DNA of 21,433 bases from an uncultured Lachnospiraceae bacterium (lineage in GTDB: Bacteria; Bacillota; Clostridia; Lachnospirales; Lachnospiraceae), in NCBI GenBank assembly GCA_910588285.1, contig CAJUQB010000079.1, positions 1-21,433 on the forward strand, read 5' to 3'. The notes under the pieces are model-generated. The model was not told the origin of the DNA. It was given only the letters and a program-made list of their open reading frames with translations, and searched no databases. Every line of letters begins with the position of its first letter. Position 1 is the stretch's first letter. Position numbers and translations under genes: made by a program. This document shows, in pieces, positions 1 through 6,991 of this stretch.

Positions 1-542
1 GACGCCACCTTTCCCATATAGCTTGCCGGCTTCCCGGGGCCTGCCTTCTGATCGGACGCCACCTCCGGCAGCAGCTCCCCCTCCCCGTTCCTGAGGCTGT
101 AGCCCTTCTCTGTGATGGTAAAGGAGGCCAGCTGCAGGGAGGATTTTGCAAATATCTCCTTTAACCGGGCGAACTCCGCCTGGTTTTCCGAATCCAGGAT
201 CCGGGATTCCGCCACGCTTCCCACCACCGTTTTCTCCAGGCTGCCATCGGCCTTCAAGGTCACCAGAAGGGAAAGATCGTCGTGGGGCCGGTTCATTTTC
301 TCAATGATCTCATAGTCGAAGCCCTCCGCCGCTACCAGTCCCCGGTCCAGCGTCCCTCCGTTCAGCAGCTTCTGCACCACATTTGCCTGGAAGGCCCGGA
401 AGATATTCCCTGCCCCGAAGTGGATCCAGAAGGGCTCCTCTATTGTTTTGGCCCTCACCGCCTCCCGGTCAAAGCCCGGGAGCCGGTAGCCCGCCTGTTC
501 CCAGGCTGCCCGTTCCTTTAGGCCCTTTTCGTTCAGCTTCAT
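1..542 (-). CDS. uxuB: Fructuronate reductase / mannitol dehydrogenase family protein, N-terminal part (gene cut by left edge)
   Basis: Only the first 180 or so residues are in the window. The protein begins MKLNEKGLKERAAW and soon reaches the nucleotide-binding segment HFGAGNIFRAF, typical of the long-chain mannitol dehydrogenase family, which includes the NAD-dependent fructuronate (mannonate) oxidoreductase UxuB. In glucuronate breakdown this enzyme reduces D-fructuronate to D-mannonate, the substrate of the adjacent UxuA. The ATG at 540-542 overlaps the uxuA stop in an ATGA arrangement and has an AAGGAGG site at 552-558, so translation is probably coupled. The family also contains tagaturonate and mannitol enzymes, so the exact substrate rests on the uxuA neighbour. 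The catalytic domain lies off the window. Confidence 0.85.
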   Translation of the reverse strand, partial: MKLNEKGLKERAAWEQAGYRLPGFDREAVRAKTIEEPFWIHFGAGNIFRAFQANVVQKLLNGGTLDRGLVAAEGFDYEIIEKMNRPHDDLSLLVTLKADGSLEKTVVGSVAESRILDSENQAEFARLKEIFAKSSLQLASFTITEKGYSLRNGEGELLPEVASDQKAGPGKPASYMGKVA

Positions 543-1618
543 GGCTGCATCCCTCCTTCCTGCTTTTCAATGGCCTCCCACAGCCCCTGGAGATAGCAGG
601 CTCCCAGAGCCCTGTCGTAGAGGCCGTAGCCGGGCATGGCCGCCTCGTCCCAGATCATCCTGCCGTGATCCGGCCGGATGGGGCCGGCAAAGCCGATGTC
701 ATGGAGGGCCTTCATGATCCCGTACATGTCAAAGGTTCCGTCCGAGGACAGATGGGCCGCCTCCTCGAAATCCGTAGGGGAGTTGAATTTCAGGTTCCGC
801 ACATGGGCAAAATGGATTCTTCCCCGCAGCCCACGGATCATCCCCGGCAGGTCGTTTTCCAGGTTGGTGCCGTAGGAGCCGGAGCAGAAGGTCACTCCGT
901 TGTGGGGATTGTCCACCATCTCCATCATACGGAGGATATTCTTCTGGTTTGTGATAATCCGCGGCAGACCGAAGACGCTCCAGGCCGGGTCGTCCGGGTG
1001 GATGGCCATGTTGATGTCATAGGCGTCGCACACCGGCATGATGCGCTCCAGGAAATAGTTCAGGTTTTCAAACAGCTTCTCCTCATCCACATCCCTGTAC
1101 TGTTCAAAGAGCTCCTTCACATGCGCCATCCGCTCCGGCTCCCAGCCCGGCATCACCGTGTTGTTCATGTCCCCGGCAATGGAAGCGAACATTTTGTCCG
1201 GCTCCAGGGCGTCCACCGCCTCCTGGGTATAGGCCAGCACCGTGGAGCCGTCAGGCCGGAGCCGGGCCAGCTCCGTCCTGGTCCAGTCAAACACCGGCAT
1301 AAAATTATAACATACCAGACGGATCTCCTCCTCCCCCAGGTTCTTCAAGGTCTCGATATAATTGTCAATGTACCGATCCCGCCCCGGCGCCCCGGTCTTG
1401 ATGTCGTCGTGGATGTTGACGCTCTCGATTCCTGCCACATGAAGGCCTGCTGCTTCTATCTCCTCCTTCATGGCCCGGATCCGCTCCCGGCTCCACACCT
1501 CCCCCGGCGCCGTGTCATACAAGGTAGTGATCACCCCGGTAACGCCCGGGATCTGGCGGATCTGCCGTAAGGTTACCGTGTCAAAGTCTGCCCCGTACCA
1601 CCGCAATGTCATTTCCAT
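539..1618 (-). CDS. uxuA: D-mannonate dehydratase
   Basis: Dehydrates D-mannonate to 2-keto-3-deoxy-D-gluconate in the cytoplasmic hexuronate pathway. The 359-residue protein has the normal family length and a TIM-barrel pattern. Residues matching the known metal and active-site set are visible: H207 in AIHPDD, C245 in TFCSGS, H272 in FAHVRN and D317 in RPDHGRM. The ATG has a purine-rich AAAGGGG site upstream. It is the first gene of a leftward operon, with the fructuronate reductase gene overlapping its stop by four bases. A candidate promoter and AraC-type operator lie at 1650-1714, so the divergent AraC-family gene is the likely regulator. Nothing looks broken. Confidence 0.95.
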   Translation of the reverse strand: MEMTLRWYGADFDTVTLRQIRQIPGVTGVITTLYDTAPGEVWSRERIRAMKEEIEAAGLHVAGIESVNIHDDIKTGAPGRDRYIDNYIETLKNLGEEEIRLVCYNFMPVFDWTRTELARLRPDGSTVLAYTQEAVDALEPDKMFASIAGDMNNTVMPGWEPERMAHVKELFEQYRDVDEEKLFENLNYFLERIMPVCDAYDINMAIHPDDPAWSVFGLPRIITNQKNILRMMEMVDNPHNGVTFCSGSYGTNLENDLPGMIRGLRGRIHFAHVRNLKFNSPTDFEEAAHLSSDGTFDMYGIMKALHDIGFAGPIRPDHGRMIWDEAAMPGYGLYDRALGACYLQGLWEAIEKQEGGMQP

Positions 1619-1649
1619 AAAAATTTCCCCTTTCTTTTTCTATGATTCT

Positions 1650-1678
1650 ATTATAAGAAAATGGCTGAAAATGAACAT
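1650..1678 (-). promoter_or_regulatory. Candidate uxuA promoter
   Basis: Read on the minus strand there is a perfect TATAAT at 1650-1655, with a poor -35 (ATGTTC, 1673-1678) at 17 bp spacing. A consensus -10 with a weak -35 is typical of activator-dependent promoters. It fits the AraC-family gene next door and the direct repeat just upstream at 1687-1714. Confidence 0.55.
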
Positions 1679-1686
1679 TGGGGATA

Positions 1687-1714
1687 TTGTTGTATACATT
1701 GCAAAAGTTGTTGT
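1687..1714. promoter_or_regulatory. Candidate AraC-family operator: direct repeat at 21 bp
   Basis: TTGTTGT occurs at 1687-1693 and again at 1708-1714, exactly 21 bp apart (two helical turns). AraC-family proteins usually bind such direct repeats next to the -35 of the promoter they activate. The repeat ends 9 bp from the proposed uxuA -35 and about 20 bp from the -35 of the regulator gene, so it could serve both. This is inferred from position and spacing. Confidence 0.45.
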
Positions 1715-1733
1715 TTTTGAACTTCTTACTCAC

Positions 1734-1762
1734 TTGCATTCCCTGCTGCCTTGATGTATAAT
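1734..1762 (+). promoter_or_regulatory. Promoter of the AraC-family regulator gene
   Basis: TTGCAT (1734-1739), a 17-bp spacer and a perfect TATAAT (1757-1762) form a strong sigma-70/SigA-type promoter. Transcription would begin near 1769, downstream of the TTG at 1751, so the longest possible reading frame cannot be the real start and the ATG at 1814 is preferred. Confidence 0.75.
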
Positions 1763-1799
1763 GATATCCGATTTAAAAATCAATCATCCTTCTCCATAC

Positions 1800-1805
1800 A
1801 AAGGA
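1800..1805 (+). promoter_or_regulatory. Ribosome binding site deciding the AraC-family start
   Basis: AAAGGA lies 8 bases before the ATG at 1814. Together with the promoter at 1734-1762 it places the start there and not at the upstream TTG or ATG. Confidence 0.6.
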
Positions 1806-1813
1806 CACCGAAT

Positions 1814-2701
1814 ATGAAAAAGAAGTTGCAGACCCCCTTCCAGACCCGGCAGTTTATGCTGTCCGAGGACTTGGAGCTCTATTATTACAGCGATTCCTCC
1901 TTAAAGCAGGTCGCCAGTCATTCCCACGATTACTATGAATTTTATTTTTTTCTGGAGGGGGATGTGGGCATCCAGATCCAGGGGAAGCAATATCCCCTGT
2001 CCTATGGCGATGTGATCCTGATCCCTCCCGGAATTTCCCATAAGCCCATCATCCACAGCTTGGAGGTGCCCTACCGCCGGTTCGTGTTCTGGATCAGCAG
2101 GGACTTTTACCGCCAGATCACCGCCATTTCTGAGGAATGCTCGTATCTGATGGATTATGTTAAGGCCCAACGCCGCTATATTTTTCACAATGACCGGGTG
2201 GGCTTCAATGCCATCCAGTCCCGGCTGATCCGCCTTCTGGAGGAGCTTTCCGGCCGGCGTTTCTGCCGGGATGCCCAGATCTTCCTTAACGCCAGCGACC
2301 TGTTTTTGTACTTAAACCGCCTGGTCCATGAGCAGAACCATCCCCGGCAGCAGCCGGAACTGATCTCCCTGCCCCAGAGCCTCTGTGATTTTATCGAGGG
2401 GCATATTGACGAGGATCTGTCCCTGGAACGTCTTTCCCAGGAATTTTCCGTGAGCAAATACCACATTGGCCATGCATTCAAGGAGCAGATGGGACTGTCT
2501 ATTCACCGGTATATCACCAAAAAACGCCTGGCATTGTGCCGCCAGGCGATTCTTGGTGATATGAGTATTACGGAGGCCTATCAGGCCTTCGGATTTGGGG
2601 ATTATTCCAGCTTTTTCCGGGCCTTTAAGCAGGAGTATGGAATCTCTCCCAAAGAATTTCAGGATATGAATTTTCCGGTTGGGATGCCGCCAAATTGCTG
2701 A
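1814..2701 (+). CDS. AraC-family transcriptional regulator with cupin sensor domain
   Basis: A 295-residue regulator. The N-terminal half has a cupin-type sugar-binding pattern (HSHDYYEFYFFLEGD, then YGDVILIPPGISHKP). The last 100 residues hold the double helix-turn-helix of the AraC/XylS family (LSLERLSQEFSVSKYHIGHAFKE; then DMSITEAYQAFGFGDYSSFF and SPKEF). It is divergent from uxuA, so it probably responds to a uronate or its breakdown product and activates uxuA-uxuB. The effector is inferred from context only. The frame is open back to a TTG at 1751, but that lies inside the promoter. The stop is 18 bases from the end of the convergent xdh gene. Confidence 0.88.
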   Translation: MKKKLQTPFQTRQFMLSEDLELYYYSDSSLKQVASHSHDYYEFYFFLEGDVGIQIQGKQYPLSYGDVILIPPGISHKPIIHSLEVPYRRFVFWISRDFYRQITAISEECSYLMDYVKAQRRYIFHNDRVGFNAIQSRLIRLLEELSGRRFCRDAQIFLNASDLFLYLNRLVHEQNHPRQQPELISLPQSLCDFIEGHIDEDLSLERLSQEFSVSKYHIGHAFKEQMGLSIHRYITKKRLALCRQAILGDMSITEAYQAFGFGDYSSFFRAFKQEYGISPKEFQDMNFPVGMPPNC

Positions 2702-2707
2702 AATCAG

Positions 2708-2721
2708 GAAGCATATGCTTC
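2708..2721. terminator. Short palindrome between convergent gene ends (weak terminator candidate)
   Basis: GAAGCATATGCTTC is a perfect 14-bp palindrome spanning the 18-base gap between the AraC-family gene and xdh. It could fold into a five-pair hairpin with an ATAT loop. No T-run follows on either strand, so a terminator role is only suggested by its location. Confidence 0.25.
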
Positions 2722-5485
2722 AGGACAGGTCAATTGCCCCCTTTGGACACCTCACTGCGCACATTCCGCAGCTTAGGCAGCAGTCCGTATCCAGCATGGC
2801 CCGGCGTTCCACTACCCGGATGGCTTCAGCCGTACAGGTCCGCATACAGAGCCCGCAGCCAATACAGCTGTCATTGCTCACCTGCCGCAGGGCGCCTGTA
2901 TCCTTCTCCCTCCGCTCATAGGGCGTCTGTTGGATGGGCAGCGAAAAGCGCCGCCGGCCGTCATACCGGTAATAGGCGTCCGTGATGGCCGGAGCCGTAG
3001 GGATGGAGGTGATCTCCCCGATGCCGATTGCACCGCAGGCCACGGAAAGACCGGGCTTTTCCACCACAATGGCCTTCACCTCCGGGATCTCATGGCTGCG
3101 GAACAGCCCCAGGGCGCCGTATTTTTCCACCGGCTTACAGTTTTCATCAATCTCGTAGCGCTCCCGCAGGGCATAGCCCATGGACATTACAACGCCGCCC
3201 TCAATCTGCCCCTCGCAGGACAAAGGATTCACTGCCCGGCCTACGTCGTGGGCTGCCACAATCTGTCGGATCCGCCCGTCTGTTGGATCCAGAATGCACA
3301 TCTGGGTAGCATAGCCATAGGCCACATGGGACACAGGATTGGGCACATCGGCTCCCAGCGGGTCCGTCTTTGCCAGATACTCGCCATAATACACCCGGCC
3401 AGCCAGCGCTTCCAGGCCAAGGCCCTTCCTGCGGTCCTCCATCAGCTTTTCACAGGCTCTGCGGCAGGCCTCGCCGGTTACCAGTGTCTGACGGGAGCCG
3501 GAGGTTGTGCCGGAATCCGGGGAAATCCAGGTATTGCTCCGCTCATAGACAATCTCCTCCCGGGCAAGGTCTGTATTTTCCACAATCATCTGTACCAGCA
3601 CCGTTCCCAGCCCCTGGCCGATACAGGAGGCGCCGGTAAAAATATGAAGCTTTCCGTCCTCCCCCGGAATCAGCTTCACCCGGCCGGTATCGGGAATCCC
3701 CACACCCACGCCGGCATTTTTCATGGCACAGGCAAGGCCCACCGGCAGTCCGGCAGTCCGGGCCCGTTCATAGTCCTCCTTCACTGCCTCCAGCGTCTCC
3801 ACCAGACCGGTGGACGCATCCACGATCTGGCCGTTCGGCAGGACGCCTCCCGGGCGGATGGCGTTGCGGCAGCGGATCTCCCAGGGCGTGATGCCCACCT
3901 CGTCTGCCATCATATTCAGCAGCGTCTCCGTGGCAAAGCAGGTCTGCGTCACCCCAAAGCCCCGGAAGGCTCCTGCCGGCGGGTTGTTGGTATAGTAGGC
4001 TGTGCCCTCAATCTCAAAGTTCTCGTAGGCGTAGGGCCCCGCCGCATGGGTACAGGCCCGCTGCAGCACCGGTCCGCCCAGGGACATGTACCCGCCGGTA
4101 TCTGAGGACACCACGGCCTTCACCCCCTGGATGATACCGTTTTCGTCACAGCCCATGGTCACATCCATCACAAAGGGATGGCGCTTGGGGTGCACCAGCA
4201 GGGACTCTGCCCGGCTAAGCTTCACCTTCACCGGACGCTTCAGAAGATGGGCAGCCAATGCAGCAAAGGGCTGCACCGTCATATCCTCCTTGCCCCCAAA
4301 GCCTCCGCCTACCAGGGCGTTCTGCACCTTTATTTTGTCCGTGCCCAGGGCCATTGCACACTCATGAAGGGTCTGATGGGCCGACTGGTCCGTGCTGTAC
4401 ACAAATACATCCCCCTCAGGGTCAACAAATGCCGTCGCGCATTCCGGCTCCAGGAACGCATGCTCGGTCCATGGCGTCTCAAAATGATGGGACAGCACAT
4501 ATTTTGCCCCTGCAATGGCCTCTGCGGCATTGCCCCGGCTGATATGTTCATGGGAGCAGATGTTATTGTCCGCCCCTTCAAATACCGTGGGCCCGCCTTC
4601 GGCAGCCGCCTCCTCCAGGGTATGGATGGGGGGAAGCACCTCATACTCCACCTTCACCAGCTTTTTGGCCTTCTCCAGCGTCTGCTCATCCTCTGCCACC
4701 ACCAAGGCGATTGCATCTCCCAGATAATGGGTCAGCTGCCCCACCGGCACAAAGACATACTGATCCTGCCTTAAATGCCCAATGAGATTTTCCCCCGGAA
4801 CGTCGGATGCCGTATAGACAGCAGCCACTTTGGGAAGGGCCAGGGCCTTTGACGTGTCGACGGACAGCACTCTGGCCCTGGCATGCTTGCTGCGCACCAG
4901 CCCGCCGAAGAGCATTCCTTCCATATAATAATCATCCGGATATTTCCCGGTTCCCAGAACCTTTTCCCTGGCATCCAGGCGCTGAACCCGGCTGCCCAGT
5001 TTCCAGTCCTTTGCCTCCTTTTCCGGAATTGCGCCTGCCTGCATGATCTGTGCCGCAAGCCTCACTGCCGCAATAATTTTTACATACCCGGTACAGCGGC
5101 AGTAATTGTTCCGCAGGGCATACCTTATTTCCTCCTCTGTGGGAGCCGGATTTTTGTCCAGCAGCGCCTTGGTGCACATCACCATTCCCGGGATGCAGAA
5201 CCCGCACTGAACAGCGCCGGCCTCCGCGTAGGCAAAGGTATATACCTCCTGCTCCCATGGGGTCAGGCCTTCCACCGTGACCACCTGTTTTCCTGCCAGA
5301 GAGTCCGTGTCCGGCACGCAGGCCTTGACAGTCTCCCCGTCAATGATTACGGTACATGCACCGCAGGCCCCCTGGCTGCAGCCATCCTTCACGGAGGTGA
5401 TATGAAGCTCATCGCGGAGGAAGCGGAGGAGCTTTTGCTTTTTGGATGGAGATACCGATACTCCGTTTACTGTAAAATTAGCCAT
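2720..5485 (-). CDS. xdh: Xanthine dehydrogenase-type molybdenum hydroxylase, fused 2Fe-2S + Mo domains with a C-terminal 2[4Fe-4S] ferredoxin
   Basis: A 921-residue cytoplasmic purine hydroxylase expected to oxidise hypoxanthine and xanthine to urate. Residues 1-150 form the small subunit with two [2Fe-2S] sites (C36, C41, C44, C56; C94, C97, C129, C131). Residues 165-850 form the molybdopterin subunit. E400 in GGGFGGKE, R508 in AFRGFG and E824 in GIGE match bovine XDH E802, R880 and E1261, so purine-binding and catalytic residues are kept. Residues 870-915 add two CX2CX2CX3C motifs (C874-C884, C903-C913), an attached bacterial-type ferredoxin. No FAD subunit is encoded nearby, so electrons probably leave through the iron-sulphur domains. 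It is last in the permease-ssnA-ygfK-hyuA-xdh operon. Related enzymes in such clusters are reported to carry labile selenium; the sequence cannot show this. E. coli XdhD is the alternative name. Confidence 0.9.
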   Translation of the reverse strand: MANFTVNGVSVSPSKKQKLLRFLRDELHITSVKDGCSQGACGACTVIIDGETVKACVPDTDSLAGKQVVTVEGLTPWEQEVYTFAYAEAGAVQCGFCIPGMVMCTKALLDKNPAPTEEEIRYALRNNYCRCTGYVKIIAAVRLAAQIMQAGAIPEKEAKDWKLGSRVQRLDAREKVLGTGKYPDDYYMEGMLFGGLVRSKHARARVLSVDTSKALALPKVAAVYTASDVPGENLIGHLRQDQYVFVPVGQLTHYLGDAIALVVAEDEQTLEKAKKLVKVEYEVLPPIHTLEEAAAEGGPTVFEGADNNICSHEHISRGNAAEAIAGAKYVLSHHFETPWTEHAFLEPECATAFVDPEGDVFVYSTDQSAHQTLHECAMALGTDKIKVQNALVGGGFGGKEDMTVQPFAALAAHLLKRPVKVKLSRAESLLVHPKRHPFVMDVTMGCDENGIIQGVKAVVSSDTGGYMSLGGPVLQRACTHAAGPYAYENFEIEGTAYYTNNPPAGAFRGFGVTQTCFATETLLNMMADEVGITPWEIRCRNAIRPGGVLPNGQIVDASTGLVETLEAVKEDYERARTAGLPVGLACAMKNAGVGVGIPDTGRVKLIPGEDGKLHIFTGASCIGQGLGTVLVQMIVENTDLAREEIVYERSNTWISPDSGTTSGSRQTLVTGEACRRACEKLMEDRRKGLGLEALAGRVYYGEYLAKTDPLGADVPNPVSHVAYGYATQMCILDPTDGRIRQIVAAHDVGRAVNPLSCEGQIEGGVVMSMGYALRERYEIDENCKPVEKYGALGLFRSHEIPEVKAIVVEKPGLSVACGAIGIGEITSIPTAPAITDAYYRYDGRRRFSLPIQQTPYERREKDTGALRQVSNDSCIGCGLCMRTCTAEAIRVVERRAMLDTDCCLSCGMCAVRCPKGAIDLS

Positions 5486-5541
5486 TTGAATGGACTCCTT
5501 TCCTTTTCACATGTGGGGGGAGGGAAACACTTTTTTCGCTT

Positions 5542-6924
5542 TTATAGCAGGATCTCCCCTGGTTTTGCCGTCACATACCTCCCGGCGCGGGCCGCCACAA
5601 TCTTCCCGTCCCGGGCCGCCAGGCGCCCTCTTAAATACACCTGGGCTGCCCTCCCCTTCAGGCAGACGCCCTCCAGCGGGCAGTAATCTGCCGCTGACTG
5701 CTGATGCTCCCTGCTCAGCACATGCTCTGCCTTGGGATCCCAGATCACCAGATCCGCATCGCTGCCCGGGGCGATCACACCCTTTTGTGGATACAGCCGG
5801 TAGAGCCTGGCAGGGTTCTCGGCCAGCAGGGCGCACATCTGCATCTCTGTCAGGCGTCCTGCATGCACGCCGTAATGATAGACCAGTGCCGGCCGTTCCT
5901 CTGCCCCCGGCATCCCGCAGGGTGTTTTGGCAAAATCCTCCGCCCCGGCCTGCTTCTGCGCTATGGTAAAGCTGCAGTGGTCTGTGGCAATGGTTTGGAT
6001 TTGGCCTGCGGCCAGGGCCTCCCAGAGGGTCTCCTGGTCTGCCGGCTTTCTTAGGGGCGGCGCGCACATGTATTTGCGTCCCTCTCCTTTCGGCAGGTAA
6101 TAGCGGCTCTCATCCATCACCAGGTACTGGGGGCAGGTCTCCACATAGACGGACTGGCCTGCGGCCCTGGCCCTTCTGATCTCCTCATAGCCCTCCCGGG
6201 AGCTTAGATGGACAATGATCACCGGCGTATCTACGCAGCGGGCGATCTTCAGGAGACGGGAAATTGCCTCTGCCTCCGCCAGATCCGGGCGGGTGGCCGG
6301 ATAGTCGGCCGTATCCCTGCGGTGGCCCCTCTCCTTAAGCGCTGCCTTCAGCCTGGCATCAATGATGCCCCGGTTTTCACAGTGCACCCCGGCGATCCCA
6401 TTCAGCTCCTTTAAGCGGGCCAGGACCTCGTAGAGGCTCTGATCCTCCAGCACCATGGCATCGTAGGTCATATATAGCTTAAAGGAACGGACCCCCCCGG
6501 CCGCCACAGTGTCCAGCTCCCGGCTGACCTCCTCATTCCAGTCGGAAATGGCCAGATGGAAGGCATAGTCGCAGCTGGCCCTTCCCTCTGCCTTCCGGTG
6601 CCATCGCTTTAGGGCATAGTCCAGCGTTTCCCCTTTATTCTGGGTGGCAAAGTCAATGAGGCAGGTGGTCCCTCCTGCCAGCTCCGCTTTTGTTCCGGTC
6701 TCAAAGCCATCGGCAGTCACCGTGCCGGACACCTCCAGATCCATATGGGTATGCCCGTCAATAAAGCCCGGAAATACCAGCTTTTGGGATACGTCCACAA
6801 TATGGGCCCCAGGCTCCTTCAGGTTCTCTCCCACTGCAAGAATCCTCTCATCCTCCACCAGAACATCCATCCGGCGCATTTCTGTCCCGCTTACAACGGT
6901 TCCTCCCTGAAACAAGGTTTTCAT
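5542..6924 (-). CDS. hyuA: D-hydantoinase / dihydropyrimidinase-family amidohydrolase HyuA
   Basis: A 460-residue cyclic-amide hydrolase, the same size as E. coli HyuA. It would open a five- or six-membered cyclic ureide ring. All binuclear-metal residues of the family are present: H58 and H60 in GHTHMD, the carboxylated lysine K149 in SFKLYMTYD, H181 in VHCEN, H239 in VHLSS and D315 in ATDHCSF. The start is the ATG at 6922-6924, with AGGAGG six bases upstream; a longer frame to 6969 lacks such a site. It lies between ygfK and xdh in the same operon. The natural substrate is inferred to be a reduced or partly opened purine ring, not a true hydantoin from the medium. A catabolic dihydropyrimidinase is the alternative, but no pyrimidine genes are nearby. 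Confidence 0.9.
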   Translation of the reverse strand: MKTLFQGGTVVSGTEMRRMDVLVEDERILAVGENLKEPGAHIVDVSQKLVFPGFIDGHTHMDLEVSGTVTADGFETGTKAELAGGTTCLIDFATQNKGETLDYALKRWHRKAEGRASCDYAFHLAISDWNEEVSRELDTVAAGGVRSFKLYMTYDAMVLEDQSLYEVLARLKELNGIAGVHCENRGIIDARLKAALKERGHRRDTADYPATRPDLAEAEAISRLLKIARCVDTPVIIVHLSSREGYEEIRRARAAGQSVYVETCPQYLVMDESRYYLPKGEGRKYMCAPPLRKPADQETLWEALAAGQIQTIATDHCSFTIAQKQAGAEDFAKTPCGMPGAEERPALVYHYGVHAGRLTEMQMCALLAENPARLYRLYPQKGVIAPGSDADLVIWDPKAEHVLSREHQQSAADYCPLEGVCLKGRAAQVYLRGRLAARDGKIVAARAGRYVTAKPGEILL

Positions 6925-6930
6925 GGCGCT

Positions 6931-6936
6931 CCTCCT
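6931..6936 (-). promoter_or_regulatory. Ribosome binding site deciding the hyuA start
   Basis: AGGAGG on the minus strand, six bases before the ATG at 6922-6924, selects this start over the upstream ATG at 6969. Confidence 0.7.
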
Positions 6937-6991
6937 CTCCTTTTCCGGCATCCCCTTTTTTGGGGACACCGGAGTGCATATTTCAGATAAA

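Noticed and set aside
383..1570. Long open frame on the plus strand opposite uxuA
   Set aside because: It is the antisense shadow of a well-supported gene; the translation is rich in Pro, Arg, His and Gly without recognisable motifs, as expected from GC-biased codon positions.
2930..4105. Long plus-strand open frame opposite xdh
   Set aside because: The opposite strand encodes an intact molybdenum hydroxylase with all motifs; the antisense product shows no domain and no ribosome site.
2720..5485. Selenocysteine in the selenium-linked hydroxylase
   Set aside because: The frame has no internal TGA; selenium in this family is reported as a labile ligand at the Mo centre, not as selenocysteine.
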